From positions 62,001 through 126,000 of the forward strand of contig NZ_VSEY01000006.1 of the NCBI RefSeq assembly GCF_008086045.1: 64,000 nt of DNA, given 5' to 3'. This document shows, in pieces, positions 17,150-25,066 of the stretch. A model generated the notes under the pieces. The model was given only the letters and a program-made list of their open reading frames with translations. It was not told the DNA's origin and did not search any database. Within the stretch, counting starts at the first letter, position 1. Each line of letters begins with the position of its first letter. The DNA is from Nonomuraea sp. PA05 (lineage in GTDB: Bacteria > Actinomycetota > Actinomycetes > Streptosporangiales > Streptosporangiaceae). The translations under genes and the position numbers were made by a program.

Positions 17150-17299
17150 GGAGGTCTATGAGCTGCACGGATATCTCTGTGTATCCATATCATCACGCTG
17201 AGATGTCTTCGCTGCTCATAGTTGTGATCGCGCCACCCGCTGTAGTCATGGTGGGTGCGCCGTCCCATGCTGGGACGCCCATTGACCTGGGAGGACATC
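17150..17299 (+). other. AT-richer leader of the SSI gene, with a strong unused ribosome site
   Basis: This stretch is about half A+T, in contrast to its surroundings. It contains AGGAGG at 17150-17155 followed three bases later by an ATG (17158). The resulting frame runs to 17472, overlapping the inhibitor gene in another register. It encodes no recognisable domain. I treat it as the untranslated leader and promoter region of the inhibitor gene and not as a gene. Confidence 0.35.
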
Positions 17300-17698
17300 A
17301 TGTCGCTCGTGCTGACCGCCGCCCGCAGGCTGGCCGCGCTCGGACTGTGCGCCGCCGCGGCCATCGCCGGCCCGTTCACGACGCTCCCCGCCCACGCCGC
17401 CGCCGGCGCGGACCTTTACATCACCGTCACCCCCCGCGACGGCGGCGCGTACTCGATGCACCTCACCTGTGACCCTGACGGCGGGCTGCACCCGTACCCG
17501 CTGGCGGCCTGCGACGCGTTGCGTTCCGTGGACGGGTACCTGCCTGACCTGGAGGTGGATCCCGGGCCTTGCCCGCTGGTCTGGGATCCGGTGGAGGTCG
17601 AGGTCACGGGGCACTGGTATGGGCGGCCCAACCCGTACTACGAGGAGTTCGCCAACCGGTGCGCGATGGAACGCAAGCTCGGCCCGGTCACCGGCTGA
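17300..17698 (+). CDS. Secreted SSI-type subtilisin inhibitor
   Basis: The 132-residue protein has a signal peptide ending AHA at residue 33. Four cysteines (57, 71, 91, 107 region) lie in the spacing of Streptomyces subtilisin inhibitors. The reactive loop reads CPLVWDP, placing Leu93 at the P1 position where SSI itself has Met. A later VEVEVTGHWYGRPN matches the conserved VTVDGVWQG strand. It would be exported and block subtilisin- or chymotrypsin-like proteases. The ATG at 17300 follows GGAGG. A strong hairpin terminator lies just after the stop. Confidence 0.85.
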   Translation: MSLVLTAARRLAALGLCAAAAIAGPFTTLPAHAAAGADLYITVTPRDGGAYSMHLTCDPDGGLHPYPLAACDALRSVDGYLPDLEVDPGPCPLVWDPVEVEVTGHWYGRPNPYYEEFANRCAMERKLGPVTG

Positions 17699-17706
17699 AG
17701 CATGAA

Positions 17707-17742
17707 CGGCGGCCCTTGCCCCGCACGGGACAAGGGCCGCCG
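17707..17742 (+). terminator. Hairpin terminator after the SSI gene
   Basis: The arms CGGCGGCCCTTG and CAAGGGCCGCCG form a perfect 12-bp stem with a 12-base loop, nine bases after the stop codon. There is no U-tract, as is common in actinomycetes. Confidence 0.7.
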
Positions 17743-17758
17743 CGCCCCTTCGACCCTG

Positions 17759-17893
17759 CGCTTCCTCCACGCTGGACCGGCGCCCCCATGCCCTTCCGTC
17801 GTGCGTTTCCTCCATGCGGGACTGGCGCCCCCACGCCCTTCCGTCGTGCGTTTCCTCCATGCGGGACCGGCGCCCCCGCGCCCTTCCGCCGTG
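17759..17893. repeat. 45-bp tandem repeat, three copies
   Basis: Three consecutive 45-bp units begin at 17759, 17804 and 17849, with a few differences each. Each unit contains TTCCTCCATGCGGGAC followed by GGCGCCCCC. The array fills the space between the inhibitor terminator and the end of the convergent DinB gene and does not encode a recognisable protein. Confidence 0.8.
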
Positions 17894-17905
17894 CGCGTCC
17901 TCCTG

Positions 17906-18448
17906 TCAACCCATGCTCTTCGCGCCGTCCAGCGACTCCCGGATGATGTCCGCGTGGCCGGCGTGCTGGGTCGTCTCCGCGATGATGTGCAGCAGCACCC
18001 GCCTGGCCGACCACCGCGCGCCGGGCTCGAACCACGGCGCCTCGGGCAGAGGGTGGTCGGCGTCCAGATCGGTCAGGCTGACGACCAGCTCGTCGGTCCT
18101 GCGGGCCACCTCGTCGTACTCGGCCAGCACGCCCGCCAGCGTCTCGCCGGGCAGCAGCCGGAACCCGTTCGCGTAGACGGACTCGTCGGCCTCGGCGGGA
18201 AGCGCCATGGACGCCGGGCCCTTCACGATGAAGTCCGCCCAGTTCCGTTCGACCTGCGTCACGTGCTTGATCAGGCCGCCCACGCACAGCTGGCTGGCGG
18301 TCGTCCGCAGCCCGGCCTGCTCGTCGGTGAGGTCGCGGGCGGTGAAACGCAGGAAGTGGCGGCTGTTGGCCAGCGCCGCCAGCAGGTCGGCCCGCTCCCC
18401 GGTCACGTCGCTGCTGGTCTTGGCCGTGCTCGGCGTGTTCGCGGTCAT
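17906..18448 (-). CDS. DinB-family four-helix protein
   Basis: The 180-residue protein is of the DinB/DUF664 type. It has an N-terminal helix with LLAALANSRHFLRFTARDLTDEQ, then GGLIKHVTQVERNWADF with the first metal-type His. The C-terminal RVLLHIIAETTQHAGHADIIRE provides two more His residues. Family members are often metal-dependent thiol transferases, but the substrate is unknown. The ATG at 18448 has GGAAGG nine bases upstream. It is divergent from the WYL regulator at 18545, a pairing that often means the regulator controls the neighbour. Confidence 0.8.
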   Translation of the reverse strand: MTANTPSTAKTSSDVTGERADLLAALANSRHFLRFTARDLTDEQAGLRTTASQLCVGGLIKHVTQVERNWADFIVKGPASMALPAEADESVYANGFRLLPGETLAGVLAEYDEVARRTDELVVSLTDLDADHPLPEAPWFEPGARWSARRVLLHIIAETTQHAGHADIIRESLDGAKSMG

Positions 18449-18544
18449 GGTCGTCGCCTTCCGTTCGGGTCGTTCTGCCGTACAAGCATTAGACTGACAG
18501 CAATAGCGGCCACTTTCTGGCCTGAATGCCGGAAGCTCTGAAAC

Positions 18545-19501
18545 ATGGCGAACACCAGCACCCGCACCCTCCGCCTGCTGTCCCTCCTCCAGACTCATCG
18601 CTACTGGTCCGGCGCCGAACTCGCCGAACGCCTCGGCGTGTCGGCCCGCACCCTGCGCAGGGACGTCGACCGGCTGCGCGAGCTCGGCTACCCCGTCGAG
18701 GCGCAGCGCGGCGTCGACGGCGGCTACCAGCTCGCCGCCGGCGCCGCCCTGCCACCCCTCGTGATCGACGACGAGGAAGCGGTCGCCCTGACCGTCGGCC
18801 TGCAAGCCGCCGCCCAGAACCCGGTGGAAGGCATCGCCGAGTCGTCGGTGCGGGTACTGGCCAAGGTGGTGCAGGTCATGCCGGTACGCCTGCGCCGGCG
18901 CATCGACGCCCTGCGCGCCATGACCGTCTCCGCCGGCTGGGACGGTCAGACCCGCGCGGGCGTCGACCCTGCCGTCCTCACCACCATCGCCGTGGCCTGC
19001 CGCGACAACGAACGGCTCCGCTTCTCCTACACCGCCGCCGACGGCCGGCACACCGAACGCCACACGGAACCGCACCGGCTCGTGTCGCTCGGCCGCCGCT
19101 GGTACCTCGTCGCCTACGACCTCGAACGACACGACTGGCGCAGCTTCCGCGTCGACCGCCTGTCCGCTCCTCAAGGCGCCGGCTCTCGCTTCCGTCCCCG
19201 GCCCCTGCCCGCCGGGGACGCGGCCGAGTTCGTCCGGACCGGGCTGGACAGCGCGCCCTGGTCCTATTGGGTTGAGGTGGTGGTTCGGGCGCCGGCTGAG
19301 GTGGTGCGCGAGCGTGTCGGGCGGTGGAGCACGGTCGAGGAGGGGGACGACGGAGAGTGCCTGGTTCGGATGGTCGTCGATTCGCTGGAGTGGCCGATCA
19401 CGGCGTTGGGGTTGATCGGGGCTGACTTTCGTGTGGTCAGCCCGCCTGAGCTGCTCGATCAGGTTCGAGAATGGGGAGCCCGCTTCAGCCGAGCCCAGTA
19501 G
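18545..19501 (+). CDS. WYL-domain HTH regulator (YafY-type), copy 2
   Basis: The 318-residue protein has an HTH (LAERLGVSARTLRRDVDRL), the same GGYQLAAGAALPPL linker and a WYL domain (RRWYLVAYDLERHDWRSFRVDRL). Much of the N-terminal third matches the copy at 11849-12814, so the two arose by duplication. It is divergent from the DinB gene across a 96-bp gap and probably controls it. Confidence 0.85.
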   Translation: MANTSTRTLRLLSLLQTHRYWSGAELAERLGVSARTLRRDVDRLRELGYPVEAQRGVDGGYQLAAGAALPPLVIDDEEAVALTVGLQAAAQNPVEGIAESSVRVLAKVVQVMPVRLRRRIDALRAMTVSAGWDGQTRAGVDPAVLTTIAVACRDNERLRFSYTAADGRHTERHTEPHRLVSLGRRWYLVAYDLERHDWRSFRVDRLSAPQGAGSRFRPRPLPAGDAAEFVRTGLDSAPWSYWVEVVVRAPAEVVRERVGRWSTVEEGDDGECLVRMVVDSLEWPITALGLIGADFRVVSPPELLDQVREWGARFSRAQ

Positions 19502-19979
19502 CCCGTCTCAGCCGCCCCGCCCGCACACCACTCTCCCGGCACGGGGCGCTTCCGTCGGACGGCACTTCCCGAAAGGGGGGCCTCACTCTCCCGGAACCAC
19601 TCTCCCGGAACGGGCGCACCGCCGGACGGCACCCTCTCCAAAGGGACGGCCGTGTGCGGCATTCCCTCGAAGGGCGGCCTTGGGCGGGACTCGCTCGGAG
19701 CGGGCAGCCGTGGATGGGACACGCTCGGAGTGGGCGGCTGTGGGCGGGACTCGCTCGGAGTGGGCAGCTGTGGGCGGGACTCGCTCGGAGCGGGCAGCCG
19801 TGGACGGGACTCGCTCGGAGCGGGCGGCTTTGAGCCGGGCCCTGGGACTGACTGCCGACCTCCGGATGGCCCTCTCAGACCCAGACCGACTTAGCCACGC
19901 TCTCGGACGGGATCGTTCTCGGCCAGGATGGCTCTCGGACGGAACTCTCGGAAGGGCGGCCTTGGACAGCAACGCGGGC
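19502..19979. other. 478-bp intergenic region with repeats
   Basis: Apart from the 30-bp array at 19681-19830, the region contains scattered copies of CTCTCCCGGAAC-like and CTCTCGGA-like strings. The plus frame is open throughout and continuous with the following kinase gene. Its translation is only a repetitive RSE(R/W)AAV pattern. I see no separate gene. Confidence 0.6.
19681..19830. repeat. 30-bp tandem repeat, five copies
   Basis: Five contiguous 30-bp units start at 19681, 19711, 19741, 19771 and 19801. Each contains CGGGACTCGCTCGGAG or a close variant. The period is a multiple of three, so the reading frame remains open and would encode a ten-residue repeat if translated. Confidence 0.85.
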
Positions 19980-20534
19980 ATGACACAACACGCCAGCCGA
20001 CGCCCTCGCCGCATCGCGATACTCGGCTGCGGCGGCAGCGGCAAGACCGTCCTGGCCAACCGCCTCGGCGCAGCCCTCAACCTCCCCGTCACCCACCTCG
20101 ACGCCCTCTACTACGACGACACCTGGCAGCCCACGCCGCCCGCAGAGTTCGCCGAGCGGCAGCGGTCGCTCGTCGCCGGTGACGCGTGGATCATCGACGG
20201 CAACTACGCCTCAACCCTGCCGATCCGCCTCGCCGTAGCAGACACCGTGATCTTCCTCGACCTTCCCGCCTTGACCTGCCTCTGGGGCATCGCCACCCGC
20301 CGCTGGCGCTACCGCGGCGGCCAGCACTCTTGCGCCGGCGTGTACGACCGCATCACCTGGAACTTCATCCGGTACGTCTACCGCTACCGCAAGGACATGG
20401 CCCCTCGCGTCCACACCCTGATCGCCGAACACGCCGCCCATGCCAACGTCCTGGTGCTACGCAGAAGAAGGGCCGTCGACCGATGGTCCACCACTCTCCC
20501 CGCCCAACAACCGAACGCGCCGCACACCGACTGA
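19980..20534 (+). CDS. Small P-loop kinase, topology-modulation/adenylate-kinase-like
   Basis: The 184-residue protein has the Walker A loop ILGCGGSGKTVLANRLGAALN. It then has the substrate segment LPVTHLDALYYDDTW, the conserved WIIDGNY block and TVIFLDLPALTCLWGIATRR. This matches the group annotated as topology modulation or adenylate-kinase-like proteins, whose true substrates are poorly known. The ATG at 19980 lacks a good ribosome site. A TTG at 19962 has GGAAGG at proper distance and may be the real start, adding six residues. Confidence 0.75.
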   Translation: MTQHASRRPRRIAILGCGGSGKTVLANRLGAALNLPVTHLDALYYDDTWQPTPPAEFAERQRSLVAGDAWIIDGNYASTLPIRLAVADTVIFLDLPALTCLWGIATRRWRYRGGQHSCAGVYDRITWNFIRYVYRYRKDMAPRVHTLIAEHAAHANVLVLRRRRAVDRWSTTLPAQQPNAPHTD

Positions 20535-20765
20535 CCACCCGCACACAGCACGTCACACCCGACCGCCTGGCCAGTGCAAACGCCGGTGCGACCCGCCGCA
20601 CTGCGCATCGGTGTTGTGCGCGCGCCGGGCCTGCGCGAGACATCGGGCACCGAGCCCGCCACCGGGCCCAGCACCGGGCCTCATCCCCGCGCCGCCGCTC
20701 CCGCGCGTCCTCCGCCGCCGCCCTCGCGTCGCACCCAGCGCCGCACTTCACCGCCACACCCTGCC

Positions 20766-20855
20766 GTGTCGCACCACCGCGTTGTGTCGCACCACCGGGC
20801 CGTGTCGCACCACCGGGCCGTGTCGCACCACCGGGCCGTGTCGCACCACCGGGCC
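20766..20855. repeat. 18-bp tandem repeat, five copies
   Basis: The unit GTGTCGCACCACCGGGCC occurs four times exactly from 20784, preceded by one copy with a changed end. There are no spacers, so it is a minisatellite and not a CRISPR array. Confidence 0.85.
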
Positions 20856-20875
20856 GTGTTACCGCGTCGCGCCGT

Positions 20876-20914
20876 GCCGTGTCACCGTGCCGTGTCACCG
20901 TGCCGTGTCACCGT
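20876..20914. repeat. 13-bp tandem repeat, three copies
   Basis: GCCGTGTCACCGT is repeated three times exactly and followed by a partial fourth unit. It lies 20 bp from the 18-bp array and shares the GCCGTGTC string with it, suggesting a common origin. Confidence 0.8.
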
Positions 20915-20961
20915 GCCGTGTCGCAGCGTTGTGCCGAGCGCCGTGTGCCGCCGCCGTGCCG

Positions 20962-22062
20962 CTACCGGACCGCCTCGATGAGTGCTCGCAGCAGGGCCAC
21001 CCGCCCAGGCAGCTCACTCACCACCACATGCTCGTGATCCGCATGAGCCCCACCCCCCACGGCCCCCAGCCCGTCCAGGGTTGGGCACCCCACGCCGGCC
21101 GTGAAGTTCCCGTCGGAAGCCCCGCCGACCGAAGCCGACGTTAGAGACCCCAGCCCCAGCCCCACCGCCAGTTCCTGGGCGAGGGCGAAGAGGCCGGCCG
21201 ACATCGAGCTTTCCAGCGGCGGACGGTTGGGCCCGCCGAGGATTTCCAGGCGGGTGCCCGGCACCACGGGCTGCAGGGCGTGCATGGCAGCGTCCACGCG
21301 AGACTGTTCGGCGAGCTCGGCGACCCGCACGTCCACGCCCACCGAGGCGGCGGCCGGGACCGTGTTGAAGGAGGTGCCGCCCGACAGGACCGTGGGGGTG
21401 ACCGTGGTCGGGCCGGTGCCCATGGCGGCGATGGTGAGGATCTGGTGGGCCAGCTCGATGCCCGCGTTGGCGCCCTTCTCCGGTTCGAGGCCGGCGTGGG
21501 CGGCCTTGCCGTGCACGTTGACGGTGTAGTTGGAGGTGCCCTTGCGGGCGGTCTTGAGCGCTCCGCCGTCCGCGCTGGCCTCCATGACGAAGGTGGCGGC
21601 CAGGCCGCGGGCGGTGTCTTGGATGAGGGGGGAGGAGGTGAGGGAGCCGACCTCCTCGTCGCCGGTGATGAGCAGGGTGATGCCGTCGAGCGAGCCGAGG
21701 CCGGCCAGGGCGTGGAAGGTCTGGACCAGGCCGGCCTTCATGTCGAACACGCCCGGCCCGCGCGCGACCCCGTCCACGAGGGACCACGGGTGGGTGGCGA
21801 GGGTGCCGATCGGCCAGACGGTGTCGTGGTGGCCGAGCAGCAGGACCTTGGGGGGTCCGAACGACCAGCGCAGGTGGGTGACGCCGTCGATCACCAGGAA
21901 CTCCGGTGCGGTGCCCAGGTGGCGGGTGCCCATCGCGGCCACCACCTTGGCGCTGCGGGCCACCGCCTCCAGGTCGCTGGAGAAGGACTCGCACAGGACC
22001 AGCTCCTCCAGGTCTTGGACGAGGTCGGCGGTCTGGTGGGAGGTGTTGCCGGGCGTGCTCAT
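20962..22062 (-). CDS. M20-family metallopeptidase (carboxypeptidase G2-like)
   Basis: The 366-residue enzyme has the two-zinc M20 layout: LLLGHHDTVWPIGT with the first His and Asp, GVFDMKAGL, the catalytic ITGDEEVGS, and the late ligand region GGAHADHEHVVV. A dimerisation lid is inserted at KAAHAGLEPEKGANAGIELAHQ. Relatives cleave C-terminal glutamate or short acyl-amino acids. It is 55 bp downstream of a dipeptidase gene on the same strand, so the pair may act together in peptide breakdown. Confidence 0.85.
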   Translation of the reverse strand: MSTPGNTSHQTADLVQDLEELVLCESFSSDLEAVARSAKVVAAMGTRHLGTAPEFLVIDGVTHLRWSFGPPKVLLLGHHDTVWPIGTLATHPWSLVDGVARGPGVFDMKAGLVQTFHALAGLGSLDGITLLITGDEEVGSLTSSPLIQDTARGLAATFVMEASADGGALKTARKGTSNYTVNVHGKAAHAGLEPEKGANAGIELAHQILTIAAMGTGPTTVTPTVLSGGTSFNTVPAAASVGVDVRVAELAEQSRVDAAMHALQPVVPGTRLEILGGPNRPPLESSMSAGLFALAQELAVGLGLGSLTSASVGGASDGNFTAGVGCPTLDGLGAVGGGAHADHEHVVVSELPGRVALLRALIEAVR

Positions 22063-22117
22063 GATGGTCGTCCCCCGAAGAAGTAGTCGCTGGTGGGGTG
22101 TGTTGGTGAGGTGTCGG

Positions 22118-23146
22118 TCACGCGAGCAGCTCGCCGAAGAAGCGGTGGACGTTGCCGCCGATGATCTGCGCGACCTCCTTCTCCGGCAGCCCGCGGGCGA
22201 GCAGGCCTTCCGTGACCATGGGCAGCCCCGCGGGCCCTTCCAGGCCGGGGACCGCCTGCTTGGGGTCGACGCCTCTGGTGTGCAGGTCTTCGCAGCAGGG
22301 CGGCGTCAGGTCGTCCATCACCTCGCGGATGAAGTCGGGGCCGAGGCCCACGTGGTCGATGCCGGCGACGGACACGATGTGCTCGATGTGGTCGAGCAGG
22401 CGGTCGAGCGTCATGTCCTCCTCGCGTTCGGCGAGGAACGGGGCGAAGAAGTTGACGCAGATGACGCCGCCGGTGGCGGCGATGGCGCGGAGCTGGTCAT
22501 CGGTGAGGTTGCGGTGGTGGTCGCGCAGGGCGCGGGCGGAGGAGTGGGTGGCCAGGACCGGTCTGGTGGCCAGCTCCAGCACGTGGGCGACGCCGGTGGC
22601 GCCCAGGTGGGAGACGTCGAAGACCATGCCGAGGCGCTCCATCTCCTCCAGCGCGGCGACGCCGTGGGAGGTCAGGCCGCTGCCCGTCGCGTCCTCGCCG
22701 CTGCCGTCGGCCAGCGGGGTGCGGCCGAAGTGGGCGATGGAGGCCACCCGGACGCCCAGGCGGTGCATGGTCGGGATCAGCTCGACGCTGGCGTCGAGGC
22801 CCGGCATGCTCTCCATCGCGAGCACCAGGGCGATCTTGCCTTCGTCGATCGTCCGGTCGATGCCGGAGGCGTCGAGGCAGAGGCGTACGTGGTCGGGATT
22901 GCCCTCCGCCAGCACGTGCGCACACTCGATCATGCGCAGGGTCTGCCGCAGCGCGCCCTCCGGGCGGTACTGGTCGTCGATGAAGACGGGCAGCACCTGG
23001 AGATCGACGCCCCCTTCGAGGAGCTGGGGCAGCCATCTGTCCCGGAAGAACGAGGCCCACTGCTGCGGCGGCCGGGCGGAGACCGCCATCAGTAGATCGT
23101 TGTGAGTGTCGGCCACGACTGCGCGCTGGTGCAGGGGAAGGGTCAT
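22118..23146 (-). CDS. M19-family (renal-type) dipeptidase
   Basis: The 342-residue amidohydrolase-fold protein has the N-terminal zinc motif VADTHNDLLMA, the bridging Glu in LVLAMESMPGL, DVSHLG, then LATHSSARALRDHHRN and the late GLGPDF. These are the family's active-site blocks. No signal peptide is visible, so it should be cytoplasmic. It is the first gene of a likely two-gene unit with the M20 peptidase. Confidence 0.88.
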   Translation of the reverse strand: MTLPLHQRAVVADTHNDLLMAVSARPPQQWASFFRDRWLPQLLEGGVDLQVLPVFIDDQYRPEGALRQTLRMIECAHVLAEGNPDHVRLCLDASGIDRTIDEGKIALVLAMESMPGLDASVELIPTMHRLGVRVASIAHFGRTPLADGSGEDATGSGLTSHGVAALEEMERLGMVFDVSHLGATGVAHVLELATRPVLATHSSARALRDHHRNLTDDQLRAIAATGGVICVNFFAPFLAEREEDMTLDRLLDHIEHIVSVAGIDHVGLGPDFIREVMDDLTPPCCEDLHTRGVDPKQAVPGLEGPAGLPMVTEGLLARGLPEKEVAQIIGGNVHRFFGELLA

Positions 23147-23275
23147 GGCAGGACGTTACCGCGAGGCTGGGACCTGCTCCAATGCGTCCCAGGTTCGATC
23201 TTTTGGATCACTTGTACGACTGGGGTTTGATGGGGGAGGTGCCGACCTGGGGTGGCGGAGCTGCTCGGGTGTGGC

Positions 23276-23315
23276 GGGTTGAGGGCGAGCACGGAGGGTT
23301 GAGGGCGAGCACGGC
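23276..23315. repeat. 20-bp tandem repeat, two copies
   Basis: GGGTTGAGGGCGAGCACGG recurs with a 20-bp period from 23276, followed by degenerate GGTTCGAGCGTGGC-type units to about 23370. Confidence 0.6.
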
Positions 23316-23465
23316 GGTTCGAGCGTGGCGGGCCGAGCGTGGCGGTTCGAGCGTGGCGGGTTCGGGGGCCGGCGTGGTGGGTCGAGGGTGGGGGCCGAGG
23401 GCGAGCGTGGCGGGTCAGGGGCGAGCGCGGCGCGTTGACGCGAGCATGGCCGGTTCAGGCCGAGT

Positions 23466-23509
23466 GGAGGTCGGGCGGAGGTCGAGCGGAGGTCGAGCGG
23501 AGGTCGGGC
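23466..23509. repeat. 11-bp tandem repeat, four copies
   Basis: GGAGGTCGGGC or GGAGGTCGAGC is repeated four times without interruption and ends five bases before the stop of the minus-strand monooxygenase gene. Confidence 0.8.
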
Positions 23510-23514
23510 GCGTG

Positions 23515-24954
23515 CTAGCCGGGCCCGATCGCCCGGTACGCCGGCCGCGGCGGCCGGGCCGTGAGCCGCCGGTACAGCGTCGTAGGCCCGGGCCAGTTGT
23601 TCGTGACCCGCCCGGACGCCGTCTTGTACCAGCTCTGACACCCCGCCCCCCAGACCATCCGGTCCATGGCCGCGTCGAGCTGCCGCCGCCACGCCGCCAT
23701 CACCTCGGGCCGCACCTCGATGGGCCCGCTCCCGCCCAGGTGCGGCAGGCAGGCCATGACATGGTTCACCTGGCATTCGATCATGAAGATGATCGAGTTG
23801 TGCCCCAGGTTCGTGTTGGGCCCGTACAGCATGAACATGTTCGGGAACCCGGGCACCGAGATCCCGAGATAGGCCTCGGCCCCGTCGGCCCACCGCTCCT
23901 CCAGCGTCTGCCCCTCGCGCCCGACGACCTCCATCGGAGCAAGGAACTCGGTGCTCCTGAACCCGGTCGCGTACACGATCGTGTCCACCTCGTGCGTCCC
24001 CTCGGTGGTCTCGATCCCCTTGGACGTGACCCGCACGATCTTGTCCGTCACCACTGACACGTTCGGCCTGGTCAGCGCCGGATAGAAGCTGCTGTCGATG
24101 ACGACCCGCTTGCACCCCGGCGGGTAGTCGGGCGTCAGTTTCGACCGAAGCGCGGGGTCGGGCACCTGGTCGCGCAGGTGCCGCAGCGCCCGCTGCTTGA
24201 GCAGCCCCACGCTCCACCCCTGGGAGAGGGCGGGGTAGAGGGTGCCTTCCGCGTACCGGTAGATCCATTCGCGGTAGGCGCGCTGCAGCCCCGGGACGTA
24301 GTGGAAGGCGAGCCGCGTCAGCGGCCCGAACGCGGCGTCGGGCTTGGGGATCACCCAGTTGGGCGTGCGCTGGAAGACGTGCAGGTGCTCGGCGCGTTCG
24401 GCGACGCGGGGGATGAGCTGGGCGGCGGAGGACCCGTTCCCGATGACGGCGACGCGGCGGCCGGTGAGGTCGTGCTCGTGGTCCCAGCGGGCCGAATGGA
24501 ACGAGACCCCTTCGAACTCCGCCATGCCCGGAATGTCAGGCATACGGGGACGGTTGAGCTGCCCGACCCCCATGACCAGCACGTCGAACGCCTCCGTACC
24601 GTCCGTCGTGGTGATCTGCCAGTGCGCGCCGTCGAAAACAGCCCGCCGCACTTCGGTGCGGAAGCGGATTTTTCTCCTGACGTCGTATTTATCGGCGCAA
24701 TGTTCGAGATATCCGAGAATCTCGGGTTGCTCCGGGTAGCGGCGCGTCCAGCTCGCATACTTCTCGAACGAGTACGAGTACAGATGCGAGGGAATGTCGC
24801 ACCCCGCCCCCGGATAACTGTTGTCCCGCCAGGTGCCGCCGAGATCCCCGGCCTTCTCGAAGACCGTGTACGAGCGAATCCCCGCCCGTTCGAGCTGGAT
24901 CGCCATGCACAGCCCGCCGAAGCCCGCTCCGACGATCGCGACGCGTGGTGCCAT
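23515..24954 (-). CDS. Flavin monooxygenase, Baeyer-Villiger type
   Basis: The 479-residue enzyme has an N-terminal FAD loop VAIVGAGFGGLCMAIQL and DLGGTWRDNSYPGAGCD. The class signature F-x-G-x-x-x-H-x-x-x-W appears as FEGVSFHSARW, and a second NADPH loop reads RRVAVIGNGSSAAQLIP. VYATGFRSTEF is the usual downstream motif. It would insert oxygen next to a ketone or oxidise a heteroatom; the substrate is unknown. I chose the ATG at 24954, which follows GGAGG. The frame extends to 24984. Confidence 0.88.
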   Translation of the reverse strand: MAPRVAIVGAGFGGLCMAIQLERAGIRSYTVFEKAGDLGGTWRDNSYPGAGCDIPSHLYSYSFEKYASWTRRYPEQPEILGYLEHCADKYDVRRKIRFRTEVRRAVFDGAHWQITTTDGTEAFDVLVMGVGQLNRPRMPDIPGMAEFEGVSFHSARWDHEHDLTGRRVAVIGNGSSAAQLIPRVAERAEHLHVFQRTPNWVIPKPDAAFGPLTRLAFHYVPGLQRAYREWIYRYAEGTLYPALSQGWSVGLLKQRALRHLRDQVPDPALRSKLTPDYPPGCKRVVIDSSFYPALTRPNVSVVTDKIVRVTSKGIETTEGTHEVDTIVYATGFRSTEFLAPMEVVGREGQTLEERWADGAEAYLGISVPGFPNMFMLYGPNTNLGHNSIIFMIECQVNHVMACLPHLGGSGPIEVRPEVMAAWRRQLDAAMDRMVWGAGCQSWYKTASGRVTNNWPGPTTLYRRLTARPPRPAYRAIGPG

Positions 24955-25066
24955 GCCGCCCTCCGCACGTAAGTCAGGATTCACTTACATTACGCCGAAC
25001 CTCGTTCTGAAGACACCCCTCCCCACGCCCGCCGCGAGGCGCTCCGCGGGCCGGTAGTCTGCGCAG

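Larger units (their letters stand above)
20535..20961. other. 427-bp intergenic region with two minisatellites
   Basis: The region carries an 18-bp array (20766-20855) and a 13-bp array (20876-20914). The rest is extremely GC-rich with short GCC/CCG-type repeats. No gene is recognisable on either strand. Confidence 0.6.
23147..23514. other. 368-bp intergenic region with short tandem repeats
   Basis: The space between the dipeptidase start and the end of the monooxygenase gene is strongly purine-skewed on the plus strand. It is filled with GAGCGTGGCGG-like strings and the two arrays listed separately. No gene is recognisable. Confidence 0.6.

Noticed and set aside
19431..20534. The kinase gene starting 180 codons earlier and including the 30-bp repeats
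   Set aside because: The extension is low-complexity, overlaps the WYL gene end and has no family match. The P-loop domain starts normally near 19980.
20766..20855. A possible short CRISPR array
   Set aside because: The 18-bp units are directly adjacent with no spacers, and no cas gene is present.
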